Shown: in pieces, positions 1 to 9,463 of the stretch | Numbering within the stretch: the first letter of the stretch is position 1 | Layout: each line of letters begins with the position of its first letter | Source of the DNA: Pectobacterium carotovorum | GTDB taxonomy: Bacteria; Pseudomonadota; Gammaproteobacteria; Enterobacterales; Enterobacteriaceae | Assembly: GCF_033898505.1 (NCBI RefSeq) | Contig: NZ_JAXAFK010000006.1 | Coordinates: forward strand, 62,001-126,000 | DNA: 64,000 bases | Direction of reading: 5' to 3' | Notes under the pieces: generated by a model | Told to the model about the DNA's origin: nothing | The model's database searches: none | The model's input: only the letters and a program-made list of their open reading frames with translations | Position numbers and translations under genes: made by a program

Positions 1-1
1 G

Positions 2-658
2 GATGGCATCGCGAAAATCTGGCAGCGTGACGATATTCCGGCTGAACTCGAACCTTACATGCAGGCCGTGCATACCTATAACCACAATGGCCAGTTGCGC
101 TATTACCCCGGTTCCCCGCTGATTGCGCGCCAGCTGCTGCGCGAGCAGGACAAGCTCCATTTGACCGAGCTGCACCCCAGCGATTTCCCGCTGCTGCGCA
201 ATGAGTTTCAGAAAGATTCGCGCGCCAAAGTGCTGCGTGACGATGGCTACCAGCAATTGAAATCCCAACTGCCGCCGCTTTCCCGCCGCGGTTTCATGCT
301 GATCGACCCGCCGTATGAGTTGAAAACGGACTATCAGGCCGTGGTGAAAGGCATTCAGGAAGGGCATAAACGTTTTGCTACCGGCGTCTTTGCGCTGTGG
401 TATCCGGTGGTGCTGCGTCAGCACATCAAACGTATGCTGAAAGAGCTGGAAGCCACGGGTATTCGCAATATCCTGCAAATTGAGCTGGCGGTGCTGCCGG
501 ACAGCGATCGCTACGGCATGACGGCGTCGGGCATGATTGTGATTAACCCGCCGTGGAAGCTGGCAGCGCAGATGAAGAGCGTGCTGCCGTGGCTGCATAG
601 CGTGCTGGTACCGGAAGGCACCGGACATACGCTGGTGGAGCAAATCGTACCGGAGTAA
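2..658 (+). CDS. rlmJ: 23S rRNA (adenine-2030-N6)-methyltransferase RlmJ, 5' truncated
   Basis: RlmJ uses S-adenosylmethionine to methylate A2030 of 23S rRNA. The reading frame is open from base 2 and enters from outside the window, so roughly the first 60 residues are missing; an internal Met at 59 is not the start. The visible part follows E. coli RlmJ almost residue by residue: the block GQLRYYPGSPLIA, the catalytic DPPY motif (LIDPPYE, about base 300) and the C-terminal block ending in IVPE. The gene lies just upstream of gor on the same strand, as in E. coli. No unusual feature apart from the window cut. Confidence 0.95.
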   Translation, partial: DGIAKIWQRDDIPAELEPYMQAVHTYNHNGQLRYYPGSPLIARQLLREQDKLHLTELHPSDFPLLRNEFQKDSRAKVLRDDGYQQLKSQLPPLSRRGFMLIDPPYELKTDYQAVVKGIQEGHKRFATGVFALWYPVVLRQHIKRMLKELEATGIRNILQIELAVLPDSDRYGMTASGMIVINPPWKLAAQMKSVLPWLHSVLVPEGTGHTLVEQIVPE

Positions 659-786
659 TGCGCATGGCGGTGGTGGGAAACACGGTCAGTTTTTCCTATC
701 GCAACCATAGGCATAACCTTTATGAGGCGTATGGCTCTGGCGTTACACTCTAGGCAAATTTTATTCACTTAAGCATGGATACACTG

Positions 787-2139
787 ATGACCAAACACTA
801 TGACTACCTTGCTATTGGCGGCGGCAGCGGCGGTATTGCGTCTATCAACCGCGCGGCGATGTATGGAAAAAAATGTGCGTTGATCGAAGCAAAATATCTG
901 GGCGGCACCTGCGTCAACGTCGGCTGTGTGCCGAAGAAAGTGATGTGGCATGCGGCGCAGATTGCCGAAGCGATCCATCAGTACGGGCCGGATTACGGAT
1001 TCGATACTACGGTGAACCAGTTCAACTGGGGCACGTTGGTCAAGAACCGTAGCGCCTACATCGATCGTATCCACCAGTCATACGATAACGTGCTGGGCAA
1101 GAATAAGGTCGATGTTATCCACGGTTTTGCCCGCTTTGTCGATGCGCACACGGTGGAAGTGAACGGCGAAAAAATTACGGCTGACCATATCCTGATTGCG
1201 ACGGGCGGTCGTCCGGTTCACCCTGCTATTCCCGGTGCGGAGTACGGTATCGATTCCGACGGTTTCTTTGAGCTGGATGCGTTGCCGAAGCGTACCGCGA
1301 TTGTCGGTGCAGGCTATATCGCGGTGGAAATTGCTGGCGTGCTGAACGGGCTGGGGTCTGAAACCCACCTGTTTGTACGCAAACACGCGCCGCTGCGCAG
1401 CTTTGATCCGCTGATTGTCGATACGCTGGTGGAAGTGATGAACACCGAAGGGCCGACGCTGCATACCGAATCAATCCCGAAAGCGATTGTGAAGAATGCC
1501 GATGGCAGCCTGACGCTGGAGTTGGAAAACGGTCAGTCACAAACCGTCGACTGCCTGATTTGGGCGATCGGTCGCGAACCGGCGACGGATAACCTGAACC
1601 TGAGCGTCACGGGTGTAGAGCTGAACGACAAAGGCTACATCAACGTCGATAAATTCCAGAACACCAACGTCCCCGGTATTTACGCTGTTGGCGATAACAC
1701 CGGTGCCGTTGAGCTTACGCCGGTTGCCGTCGCGGCGGGGCGTCGTTTGTCCGAACGTCTGTTTAACAACAAGCCGGACGAGCATCTGGACTACAGCAAT
1801 ATTCCAACCGTCGTCTTCAGCCACCCGCCGATTGGTACTGTCGGGCTGACCGAACCGCAGGCGCGTGAGCAGTACGGTGACGATCAGGTAAAAGTGTATA
1901 AATCTGCTTTCACCGCGATGTACACCGCTGTCACGCAGCACCGCCAGCCGTGCCGTATGAAGCTGGTCTGCGTAGGTAAAGAGGAAAAAATCGTCGGCAT
2001 CCACGGCATCGGTTTTGGTATGGATGAGATGCTGCAAGGCTTCGCGGTTGCCGTCAAAATGGGCGCGACCAAGAAAGACTTCGACAACACTGTCGCTATC
2101 CACCCGACCGCGTCGGAAGAGTTTGTGACGATGCGATGA
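787..2139 (+). CDS. gor: Glutathione reductase (NADPH)
   Basis: Homodimeric cytoplasmic flavoenzyme that reduces glutathione disulfide with NADPH. The N terminus carries the FAD-binding GGGSGG motif, followed by the redox disulfide CVNVGC (about residues 42-47), a second dinucleotide fold (GAGYIAVE), the FAD motif YAVGDN and the C-terminal dimer-interface block ending [12 protein letters not shown], which holds the catalytic His. I chose the ATG at 787 ([10 protein letters not shown]) over the in-frame ATG at 775: it gives 450 residues, the E. coli length, and a GGA lies at suitable spacing before it. Likely part of the thiol stress response; nothing odd in the sequence. Confidence 0.97.
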   Translation: MTKHYDYLAIGGGSGGIASINRAAMYGKKCALIEAKYLGGTCVNVGCVPKKVMWHAAQIAEAIHQYGPDYGFDTTVNQFNWGTLVKNRSAYIDRIHQSYDNVLGKNKVDVIHGFARFVDAHTVEVNGEKITADHILIATGGRPVHPAIPGAEYGIDSDGFFELDALPKRTAIVGAGYIAVEIAGVLNGLGSETHLFVRKHAPLRSFDPLIVDTLVEVMNTEGPTLHTESIPKAIVKNADGSLTLELENGQSQTVDCLIWAIGREPATDNLNLSVTGVELNDKGYINVDKFQNTNVPGIYAVGDNTGAVELTPVAVAAGRRLSERLFNNKPDEHLDYSNIPTVVFSHPPIGTVGLTEPQAREQYGDDQVKVYKSAFTAMYTAVTQHRQPCRMKLVCVGKEEKIVGIHGIGFGMDEMLQGFAVAVKMGATKKDFDNTVAIHPTASEEFVTMR

Positions 2140-2170
2140 TTAAATCACTCTCGCAGTGAAAAGCCTGTAT

Positions 2171-2194
2171 GGGGCCAGAGATGACGCTGGCCTC
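2171..2194 (+). terminator. Hairpin downstream of gor, possible terminator
   Basis: GGCCAG at 2173-2178 pairs with CTGGCC at 2187-2192, extended outward by one wobble and one GC pair. It sits just after the gor stop and before the convergent helicase gene. There is no clear U-tract after it on either strand, so termination is uncertain. Confidence 0.35.
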
Positions 2195-2270
2195 ATAGGG
2201 AAAAAATCTATCTGAGCCACTCTCTTCTTATTTTGATGTCCCAGAGCAAACCCATTGTTCTCATCCGGCA

Positions 2271-5054
2271 TTAACACACCGACTCATGTTGTTCTGTATC
2301 AGATTCTGGTATGAAAGTGATAATCTCTTCTAGTGCTTTGCGAATTTTTTTCTCTTCCTCGCTTCCTGTTGTTGGAAAACGCAATAATGGGATTCCTAAC
2401 TTAAATAGAATACTGTTTTTCTTCGCGTCCCGCGCTAATTGTTTAGGATCGAGGGCGTGGGTTCGGTGGCCATCGACTTCTATTGCAAGTACAGGGAGTT
2501 TATCCAGCTTGTTGCAGATCAGAAAATCTATATGGCTATTCGGATTCTGGGAAAATTGCTGCTCAGCCTCAGTGAGTATGCTGAAATCCTTTATCAGCAA
2601 TCCTAACGTATAATTATGTTTGTACATGAATGAAGTAAACATCTTATCAGCAAGGATTTTTTCCAAAAGCGTAGCCATTAGATTTTCAGAATCAAACTGA
2701 GATATAACTTTCATCTTGCTTTTAAGTTCTTGTAAAACAGGTGCAAACTCGCTATACAAACAGTCGAATATTGAAGCGATTTTACTTTCAAAGATATTAG
2801 GTGACATAGATTGGTATTCTATGTGCCGTATTAAATCACCAATATTCGTACCTTGCTGTTTGAATAAACTGGCTGACATTACCATAATGAATTTTTCTTT
2901 TGCTCGCGATACGGCGACATTAATTAAATTCGGACTGTCATTAAATGTATCTGCCCAGTTCGCGGTTGGGCTATATATGATGATGTCTTTTTCACGTCCT
3001 TGAAACTTGTGTGCGGTATCTATTTTTATCTTTTTTCTATCAATAAGACCGTTAGCTTTTTCAACCTGTGCGCGATAAGGCGTAACGATACCGATTTTTT
3101 CTGGACCTACATTGGCTAAATCGGCTTCAAGTACTTCTTGTTTAATTACGTCCAACTCACGAGAGTTGACTTGGCTTTTGCCGCCAGGTGCTTTGCGGGT
3201 GTGATTGCCTGGCGTTGTTTTGAAAATCTTAAATGGCTCAGTGTCTGAATGCGTCATGATGACAAGCTGGCCGTTGTAATATTTCTGATTACAGAAGTCG
3301 ATGATCCGAGGGTGGCAACGATAGTGCTCTTTGAGCAGCGTGGAGGGGGCTTCCTTAGCGAACACCTTGTTTACAGACGACAAGAGGCTTTCTGTTCGAT
3401 AACTATAATTGGTATGGATATCAAATTGCGTGTCAATATCAGGCTGAGCGGCGATGAGCGACTTGTTTGGAATATGGGGGATTTGCTTTAAATCACCGAC
3501 GACAATCATATTTTTGGCACACGCCATAGCTAATATGCCTGTGAGCAGGTTTACCTGTGATGCCTCATCAACAATGATATAGTCAAAGAGCTCATTATCA
3601 CCCTTATTGTTAATGATGGAATCGGTTGTGCTCAGGACAACAGGAAACCGCTTAACAAAGTCGGCGAAATGATTTTTATAAGATCTATAAGTGAATTCAA
3701 CGCGATCCATGTGGTGATGGGTTGAGAAAATGTGGTGCCTGAATAGTGCCATCGAACAATGAGTATACTGCTTTAGCTGTTCATCGAAATTGTGTTGCCT
3801 TAATTTTTTATCTATTGTCCGTTTTTTTTCTGCAAGCTCTTGTTTTCTTCTTCGATAATACTCAGAGATGAGTCCTTTGAACAATTCACCAGAAAGGACT
3901 TTGAGATCCTTGAATTTGTAAATTCCATATTTTAATAGCCAGGTAAACTTTCGTGACCACGGCAGCGTTTCTTTTTCTGAGAAGTGCTCCACCTCAGCCA
4001 TAAATCTCATCAGATTGGGTGTTGACCAACGGTTGCCAAAAGACCATTTAGATGGGTTTATTGGATCAATAGAGAAATAATTATCAAAATATTTGCTTTC
4101 GATCTCAAGCCTACTGATTAGTTCCTGAACTTTGGCTTGCTCATTTTTTAGCTCAAGTAGCTCGGAAATCAATGTGTCCGTGTTGGCAATAATCTCTCTG
4201 TTTTTTATCAGGTCATTTTCAGAAAGCGCCCAATGAGAAAGATCGGGGATATTATTTTCCTTGGCGAAAAATTCATCCTGTAATTCTTTGCTGCCAAGAC
4301 TGGCTGAGATAAACGGGAAGCCTTTTTCTTCTAATTTATCATAAATATTTTTTGTTGCCTCATTGTTCCCTGAAACTACAGCAATCGTCTTATTTTGACA
4401 GACCAGATTGGCAATCATATTGAGTATAGTCTGTGTTTTTCCTGTTCCGGGTGGACCTTGAATAAGACTTATTTTTGATGTTAGCCCCTTAATAACGGCT
4501 TCACGCTGTGATGGGTTTATCCCAAAAGGGAAAAGGGGTAATGAGCAATGTTCTGTTGGTAACTGAGAGGGGCTAATATAGCGACTCAGCACGGAGTCGT
4601 CTCTTATACGGTTGAGCTTATTTTCATAATAATAGTGTGCTGATTCAGACAGCTCCGAGTCTTTTAAAAATTTGGCGATATGACGATAATAGCTGATAAG
4701 GTGTTTTGTCTCTTTCCTGTGCGCGATATTGGGTATTATTTCTACGTCATCGATGGGGAAGGCTTTGCTATATCCATTGTTGAAGAAAACGAGATACTGG
4801 TTATCAAAAGTTAATACTTCATCCCATTCTCTCATTGATTCTTTTTTGAATCTAACAATGGAACCTTCAGTGTTGATAGCGTCTGGGTTAGCAAAAAACA
4901 GGACGTTTTCTCTGTTATAGGTGAAAGGTTTTCCATTCTGAAAAGTGACGCACATTTTGTCGCCTGATAGCGTGACATCAGTGACTGCTTTTGTCGTGTT
5001 TTTGAATTCACTTTGCTTGCTTCTGGTTAGAACCAAGTACTTCCGCTCATCCAT
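2271..5054 (-). CDS. SF1 (UPF1-like) helicase fused to a C-terminal nuclease-like domain
   Basis: 927 residues. An N-terminal region (about 1-170) that I cannot assign is followed by a superfamily 1 helicase core: Walker A GPPGTGKT (200-207), motif II VDEASQ (495-500), motif III GDLKQIPH (520-527), EHYRCHPR (576-583), the block TAHKFQGREKD (680-690) and motif VI VAVSRAKEKF (713-722). The C terminus (about 840-890) reads HIDFLI then AIEVDGHRTH, matching a PD-(D/E)XK-type nuclease of the DUF2726/DUF559 kind. Helicase-nuclease proteins of this build are often in defence or accessory loci. The gene is visibly AT-rich and full of rare codons compared with gor and the SIP gene on either side, suggesting transfer. 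No partner gene is present. DNA versus RNA substrate is unknown. Confidence 0.85.
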   Translation of the reverse strand: MDERKYLVLTRSKQSEFKNTTKAVTDVTLSGDKMCVTFQNGKPFTYNRENVLFFANPDAINTEGSIVRFKKESMREWDEVLTFDNQYLVFFNNGYSKAFPIDDVEIIPNIAHRKETKHLISYYRHIAKFLKDSELSESAHYYYENKLNRIRDDSVLSRYISPSQLPTEHCSLPLFPFGINPSQREAVIKGLTSKISLIQGPPGTGKTQTILNMIANLVCQNKTIAVVSGNNEATKNIYDKLEEKGFPFISASLGSKELQDEFFAKENNIPDLSHWALSENDLIKNREIIANTDTLISELLELKNEQAKVQELISRLEIESKYFDNYFSIDPINPSKWSFGNRWSTPNLMRFMAEVEHFSEKETLPWSRKFTWLLKYGIYKFKDLKVLSGELFKGLISEYYRRRKQELAEKKRTIDKKLRQHNFDEQLKQYTHCSMALFRHHIFSTHHHMDRVEFTYRSYKNHFADFVKRFPVVLSTTDSIINNKGDNELFDYIIVDEASQVNLLTGILAMACAKNMIVVGDLKQIPHIPNKSLIAAQPDIDTQFDIHTNYSYRTESLLSSVNKVFAKEAPSTLLKEHYRCHPRIIDFCNQKYYNGQLVIMTHSDTEPFKIFKTTPGNHTRKAPGGKSQVNSRELDVIKQEVLEADLANVGPEKIGIVTPYRAQVEKANGLIDRKKIKIDTAHKFQGREKDIIIYSPTANWADTFNDSPNLINVAVSRAKEKFIMVMSASLFKQQGTNIGDLIRHIEYQSMSPNIFESKIASIFDCLYSEFAPVLQELKSKMKVISQFDSENLMATLLEKILADKMFTSFMYKHNYTLGLLIKDFSILTEAEQQFSQNPNSHIDFLICNKLDKLPVLAIEVDGHRTHALDPKQLARDAKKNSILFKLGIPLLRFPTTGSEEEKKIRKALEEIITFIPESDTEQHESVC

Positions 5055-5381
5055 GAATCACTTATCCTTTTTCGGTCAAAAACCACTGGGAACTGCATTC
5101 TAAACGAAAAACTCTGAGGTTCTAAGCTAATGGCTGTGAATTTAGGGTGAGAAAACGGGTGGTCTAAATCAACCAAAAATGCCAATGATGTTAACGCTCA
5201 ATGTAGTGTGGCTCGTTAACCTGGTTTCCTGCCACAAGATGAAGAAAATGCTGCTTTTATCACGGCATTCACTTGAATAGTGATAATGATTATCGTTAGT
5301 GTTTTGTTTATGGTAAGTTGCGGTAATGGGTTTGATCCCGCTGACTGATTTTTTCCTTACAAAACATACGGTTTTATCACT
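5055..5381. other. Intergenic region between divergent helicase and SIP genes
   Basis: 327 bases without a gene. It must hold the promoters of both divergent genes. The one clear element is a Fur-box match at 5282-5300, about 80 bases before the SIP start. No other feature seen. Confidence 0.7.
5282..5300 (+). promoter_or_regulatory. Fur box upstream of the siderophore-interacting protein
   Basis: The 19 bases starting GATAATGATTATCG match the classical Fur box consensus at 15 of 19 positions by eye. Placement upstream of a ferric-siderophore reductase gene fits Fur repression when iron is plentiful. Confidence 0.8.
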
Positions 5382-6287
5382 ATGTCTTTAGCTACCCGTA
5401 CAACGTCTTCAGCCTATCGGTTGTTCAACTTACGCTTAGAGAGTAAGACGTTACTCTCACCTTCATTAGCTCGCTGTGTGTTCACCGGCCCAGAAGTGCG
5501 CCAGATGAAACTGGACGCGCCGGATCAGCGCATCAAGCTGCTGCTCGCCAGTGAAAGCGGGGAACTGACGCCGATGGCCGTGAGCGATACCTGGTATCAG
5601 GACTATCTGGCGCTGCCGCGTGAGCGTCGCCCGATTTTGCGTACCTATACGCTGCGTTCCGTCTCACAGGAATCACAGCAGACGGCGATCGATTTTGTGC
5701 TGCACGGTGATACCGGGCCTGCCTCAAGCTGGGCGAATCACGCTAAGCCGGGCGATACGCTACAGATTGTCGCGCCCAATGCGGAAGCGGATGGCGACAG
5801 CGGCGGCTATGAGTGGGTACCGCACGATGGCGTTGAGCAGGTACTGCTGATTGCGGATGAAACGGCGCTGCCAGCGGCGATGGGGATTCTTGAACAACTG
5901 GCTACCCAGTCTTCTCCGCCGTCGGTACAGGCTTTTTTTGAAGTGCCGAAAGTAGCGGACTGCGTGACATCGGGCAACTTCCCTTTTGCACAGATTCACT
6001 GGCTGCCGCGTGAGGAAACCGGCAGCACAGTATGGGGTGAGCGCCTGCTGGCTGCGGTGCAACAGGACGTGAAGATTCCGGCCAGCGCCTGTACCAACCG
6101 AGATGAAATCGCGCAGGAGACGCCAGAAGACGAACTACTGTGGGAACGGGCAACGGCACATCGCCCGTTTTACGCGTGGGCGGCGGGAGAGTCTTCCGCC
6201 ATCAAACGGCTGCGCCGCTATCTGCTCGACGAGCGGCACCTCGATAAAGAGACAATCAACTTTATGGCGTACTGGTCGCATCGCTAA
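5382..6287 (+). CDS. Siderophore-interacting protein (NAD(P)H-dependent ferric-siderophore reductase, ViuB/YqjH type)
   Basis: Predicted cytoplasmic FAD enzyme that releases iron from imported ferric siderophores by reducing Fe(III). The 301-residue protein has the FAD-binding barrel signature RTYTLRSV (about residues 88-95) and the region FVLHGDTGPASSWANHAKPGD, followed by a flavodoxin-reductase-like NAD(P)H domain and the C-terminal WAAGESSAIKRLRRYL block typical of the SIP domain. A Fur box lies upstream. It stands alone, without siderophore synthesis or receptor genes here. The Shine-Dalgarno sequence before 5382 is weak, so the start is probable rather than certain. Confidence 0.9.
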   Translation: MSLATRTTSSAYRLFNLRLESKTLLSPSLARCVFTGPEVRQMKLDAPDQRIKLLLASESGELTPMAVSDTWYQDYLALPRERRPILRTYTLRSVSQESQQTAIDFVLHGDTGPASSWANHAKPGDTLQIVAPNAEADGDSGGYEWVPHDGVEQVLLIADETALPAAMGILEQLATQSSPPSVQAFFEVPKVADCVTSGNFPFAQIHWLPREETGSTVWGERLLAAVQQDVKIPASACTNRDEIAQETPEDELLWERATAHRPFYAWAAGESSAIKRLRRYLLDERHLDKETINFMAYWSHR

Positions 6288-6296
6288 GAGAAACGT

Positions 6297-6325
6297 CAGG
6301 AGGGAGATGCCCTCCTGTGTTTATT
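6297..6325. terminator. Bidirectional terminator between SIP gene and dsbG
   Basis: CAGGAGGG (6297-6304) pairs perfectly with CCCTCCTG (6310-6317), a five-base loop, followed by a T-rich GTTTATTT run. It lies between two convergent genes. Confidence 0.75.
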
Positions 6326-7076
6326 TCCCCATCATCTCCGCCAACTGCTGTGCATCTGGCAGCCCGACGACCTGCTGTAATTCATTCTTATCATTCAGGT
6401 AATAGATGGCAGGCGTGACGTTGGCGCCTAATTCATCCATGAGTCGCTGATTATGCTGAATGTTATTCCAGATGTCGCGTGATGAAGCCTCGGGGAACGG
6501 GGGCACCGTTTTGCCGTTCGACAGTTCATACTCATGCCAGGCTTTGGCTGGATCGCTGGCGGCAAGAATCGCCGCGGCATAACGTCCGCTTTCCGGTTTG
6601 ATGACGCCGACCAGCAGCGTTTGTAACTGCACTTTTCCTGCTTTTACCCACGGCTGTGCCTGCTGCCAGAACTGTTTGCAGTACGGGCAGAACGGGTCAG
6701 CAAAGACGATGATTTTACGCGGCGCATCCTTCGAGCCTTCAGTGATAAACGGCGCCTGCTGTAGTTTCTGCCACATTTCCCGACCGGCAGGCACATACAC
6801 TTCCTGCTGAATCAGCGTTTCACTCAGGTTGTTACCATGTTCGTCATACATATAGCCCGAAATGGCGTGCTTACCGTCCGGCGTTAAGTAGATGGTCACC
6901 CCTACGCCTTGATAACTACCCAGCCAGCCTTGCACGCCGCCGGGTGCAGTGAACGGCTTGATGATCGTAATGCCCTGTTTTTCGATACTCTTCACTGCAT
7001 CCGGCAGGGTATCTTGCGCCAGTGACGATGTGGAAAGCGTCAATAAGGCGAATGTGAGGAAGAAGCGTTTTATCAT
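6321..7076 (-). CDS. dsbG: Thiol:disulfide interchange protein DsbG
   Basis: Periplasmic thioredoxin-fold disulfide isomerase/reductase that protects single cysteines from sulfenylation. An N-terminal Sec signal peptide ([15 protein letters not shown], cleaved near SLAQ) precedes a DsbC/G dimerisation region and the catalytic CPYC in [13 protein letters not shown]. The conserved [10 protein letters not shown] and [11 protein letters not shown] blocks, including the cis-proline TP, match E. coli DsbG; length 251 versus 248. It normally depends on DsbD for reduction, which is not in the window. Confidence 0.95.
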   Translation of the reverse strand: MIKRFFLTFALLTLSTSSLAQDTLPDAVKSIEKQGITIIKPFTAPGGVQGWLGSYQGVGVTIYLTPDGKHAISGYMYDEHGNNLSETLIQQEVYVPAGREMWQKLQQAPFITEGSKDAPRKIIVFADPFCPYCKQFWQQAQPWVKAGKVQLQTLLVGVIKPESGRYAAAILAASDPAKAWHEYELSNGKTVPPFPEASSRDIWNNIQHNQRLMDELGANVTPAIYYLNDKNELQQVVGLPDAQQLAEMMGK

Positions 7077-7244
7077 GGTGTTACACCTGTATCGTGAATC
7101 ATTGCCTGTCGGATAGGTAACCGATCTCTTGTATGGCCATGCCCTATCGTCTATTAGGTAGAGATTACTATAAGATAGCGTGTCCGCTCACTTGCATCAT
7201 TCTCAATGAGGATGGTGTGTTTTGTGGTTTTCCCTGCTGGAGTA

Positions 7245-7880
7245 ATGAATACCGTGACCCTGACCGAATCGCTGATTGCTTTTACGTTTGCGGCGACGCT
7301 GCTGACTCTGACGCCGGGTTTAGACACGGCGTTGATTTTACGCACCGCGACCGTTGAAGGCAGTAAAAAAGCCTTCCATGCCGCGTTTGGTATTCAAGTG
7401 GGCTGCCTGATTTGGGGCGCGATGGTGGCATTTGGTCTGGGAACGCTGATTGCAGCCTCGGAGTTGGCCTATAACATCCTGAAATGGTGCGGGGCGGCGT
7501 ATCTCTGCTGGCTGGGTCTGCAAATGATCCTGAAACCCAGAACAGAGATGGTGATGGCGACGTCATCACAAGACGCACCGAAACATCAGAACTGGTTTCT
7601 CCGCGGCATGTTGGGCAACGTATTAAACCCGAAAGTGGGTGTGTTCTACGTTTCATTTCTGCCACAATTTATTCCTGCTGGCCATTCAGTGGTGCTGTGG
7701 ACGTACCTGCTCGTGCTTATTCATGTTGTTATCGGCACGGTGTGGTCGTCTACGCTGATTGCTGCTACGCGCCCACTGTCACGCTTTCTGCGTCGCGGCC
7801 CGGTCGTGAAATGGATGGACCGAACGACAGGTGTTCTTTTTCTGGCATTCGCTGCGCGTCTGGCTTTTTCACGGCGGTAG
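7245..7880 (+). CDS. LysE/RhtB-family amino acid exporter
   Basis: 211-residue inner-membrane protein with about six hydrophobic segments. The N-terminal signature FAATLLTLTPGLDTALILR matches the RhtB/LysE family (usually TPGP), with WCGAAYLCWLGLQ and GNVLNPKVGVFYVSFLPQFI further on, both diagnostic. Members export amino acids or homoserine-type compounds; the substrate cannot be read from sequence. I chose ATG 7245 (MNTVTLTES) because GGAG sits six bases before it; the longer frame from 7206 has no such site. Confidence 0.9.
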   Translation: MNTVTLTESLIAFTFAATLLTLTPGLDTALILRTATVEGSKKAFHAAFGIQVGCLIWGAMVAFGLGTLIAASELAYNILKWCGAAYLCWLGLQMILKPRTEMVMATSSQDAPKHQNWFLRGMLGNVLNPKVGVFYVSFLPQFIPAGHSVVLWTYLLVLIHVVIGTVWSSTLIAATRPLSRFLRRGPVVKWMDRTTGVLFLAFAARLAFSRR

Positions 7881-7923
7881 TGTGGCCTTAGCATCGAAAT
7901 TATCGATAAACGCCTCTCATACC

Positions 7924-8811
7924 TCAGAGCCTGCCGAACAGTAGCGCGATGAGTGTCAGAATCTCTTTGCTGAGCGGCTGCCCTTTCTCTTCGGCTAACA
8001 GATAGAGTGGGGTGGTACGCCTTTCCCCTTGCTGTAACGGCAGTATTTGTAATTCGCCCCGCGTAATGTGTTCTGCAATTCGTGCTTCCGGCAGCCAGCC
8101 GTAGCCTACCTGATGCAAAACGGCCTGTGTGGCTGCTTCAAACGTGGTGAACGTCCAGCTTTCGGCGGAGGAAGGCTGCGTATGCGGCGTCGTGCGCGTC
8201 ACAATCTCTACGCAGGGGTAGCGAGACAGTGCTTCATGGCTTAACGGCGTGGGGAGTGAGAAAAGTGGATGATGGCTGTGTGCGACGGCAACAAAATCAA
8301 CGTTCATCAGCCATTGCCCGGCAATGCCGTCAAGTTCACGCGAGGTGATGACATAAATATCCGCCTCGCGTGCTTTCAACTGTTCCGGCGTTTCATTACG
8401 CAGCACTTCGGTTAGGTGGATACGGGTGGCAGGATGCTGTTTTTGAAAGGCGCTGAGCAGGTGAAATAGGCGATCTTTGGGGAAGGTGCTGTCAACCACC
8501 AGGTTGATGCTGGTCTGTTCACCCATTTTCAGAGAATGGGCGCGGGCTTCCAGCGCATGAAACGAACGTATTACGGGTCGCACCTGCGCGAGCAGATTTT
8601 CACCCTCTGGAGTGAGCTCAGCTTTGCGTCCGTGGATGGTGAGTAGCGCGATGCCCAATCGCTCTTGCAGCAGAGAAAGCTGATAGCTGACCGAAGACTG
8701 GCTGCGATGAAGCGCATTTGCCGCTTGCGTATAGCCGCCCAAATCAATAACCGCCTGAAGGATTTCCCACTGTTCCAGCGTCGTCTTTGCCAGCATCTTT
8801 AATACATCCAA
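7924..8811 (-). CDS. LysR-family transcriptional regulator, divergent from padC
   Basis: 295 residues with an N-terminal winged helix-turn-helix (GGYTQAANALHRSQSSVSYQLSLLQERLG divided over residues 25-53) and a C-terminal effector-binding domain. LysR proteins usually control the divergent neighbour, here the phenolic acid decarboxylase gene 88 bases away, so it probably senses hydroxycinnamates; that is inference. An alternative start at 8796 (MLAKTTLEQW, 290 residues) has a better-placed GGATG upstream. Confidence 0.88.
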   Translation of the reverse strand: MDVLKMLAKTTLEQWEILQAVIDLGGYTQAANALHRSQSSVSYQLSLLQERLGIALLTIHGRKAELTPEGENLLAQVRPVIRSFHALEARAHSLKMGEQTSINLVVDSTFPKDRLFHLLSAFQKQHPATRIHLTEVLRNETPEQLKAREADIYVITSRELDGIAGQWLMNVDFVAVAHSHHPLFSLPTPLSHEALSRYPCVEIVTRTTPHTQPSSAESWTFTTFEAATQAVLHQVGYGWLPEARIAEHITRGELQILPLQQGERRTTPLYLLAEEKGQPLSKEILTLIALLFGRL

Positions 8812-8841
8812 ATATCGAATGGTTTTCCCTGAAAAATAGCG

Positions 8842-8860
8842 TTATTCATCGAATTAATAA
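8842..8860. promoter_or_regulatory. Candidate LysR operator between regulator and padC
   Basis: An inverted repeat, TTATTC then GAATTAATAA around a three-base centre, lies in the 87-base divergent gap. Position and dyad suit a LysR site controlling padC; no experimental match is known to me. Confidence 0.35.
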
Positions 8861-8898
8861 AGCTCTAGAGTGAATTCACCTATTTAGGGAGAGCCATC

Positions 8899-9408
8899 AT
8901 GCCGTCATTTAATCAACACGATCTGAGCCATTTTGTAGGTAAACACCTGGTATATACCTATGATAATGGTTGGAATTACGAGCTGTATGTCAAAAATGCC
9001 AACACGATAGACTACCGTATTCATAGCGGTATCGTGGGGAATCGTTGGGTGAAGGATCAACTGGTGTATATCGTGCAGGTTGCCCGCGAGGTGTATAAGA
9101 TTTCATGGACAGAGCCAACGGGAACGGACGTCAGCCTGATTGTTAACATTGCCGATAAGCTCTTTCACGGCACGATCTTCTTCCCGCGTTGGATCATCAA
9201 TAATCCAGAGAAAACGGTGTGCTTCCAGAACGAACATATTGCTGAAATGGAAGCCCATCGCGAAGCGGGCCCCGCGTACCCCACCGAAGTCATCGATGAA
9301 TTCGCCACTATTACGTTTATCCGCGACTGTGGCGAGAACAACAACGAGGTCATCAACTGCCCTGCCTGCGAATTGCCTGCGGATTTCCCTGCCTGCTTGA
9401 AAAAATAA
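8899..9408 (+). CDS. padC: Phenolic acid decarboxylase
   Basis: Cofactor-free cytoplasmic enzyme converting p-coumaric, ferulic and caffeic acids to 4-vinylphenols, a detoxification of plant cell-wall phenolics. The 169-residue protein matches the PAD family over its whole length: LVYTYDNGWNYELYV, the R in DYRIHSG, VGNRWVKDQ and the E in the IDEFATIT block. GGGAG lies upstream of the ATG. A LysR gene is divergent. The trait fits a plant-associated host. Confidence 0.95.
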   Translation: MPSFNQHDLSHFVGKHLVYTYDNGWNYELYVKNANTIDYRIHSGIVGNRWVKDQLVYIVQVAREVYKISWTEPTGTDVSLIVNIADKLFHGTIFFPRWIINNPEKTVCFQNEHIAEMEAHREAGPAYPTEVIDEFATITFIRDCGENNNEVINCPACELPADFPACLKK

Positions 9409-9416
9409 ACAGCGAT

Positions 9417-9440
9417 AGGCGACACACTACCGTGTCGCCT
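9417..9440. terminator. Bidirectional terminator after padC
   Basis: AGGCGACAC (9417-9425) pairs perfectly with GTGTCGCCT (9432-9440) around a six-base loop. It sits between padC and the convergent operon ending at 9464. T-tracts are poor. Confidence 0.65.
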
Positions 9441-9463
9441 GACTGGTTATCGCACCAGGCTGA

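Noticed and set aside
775..786. Upstream ATG for gor
   Set aside because: Adds four residues not found in E. coli Gor and has no Shine-Dalgarno sequence.
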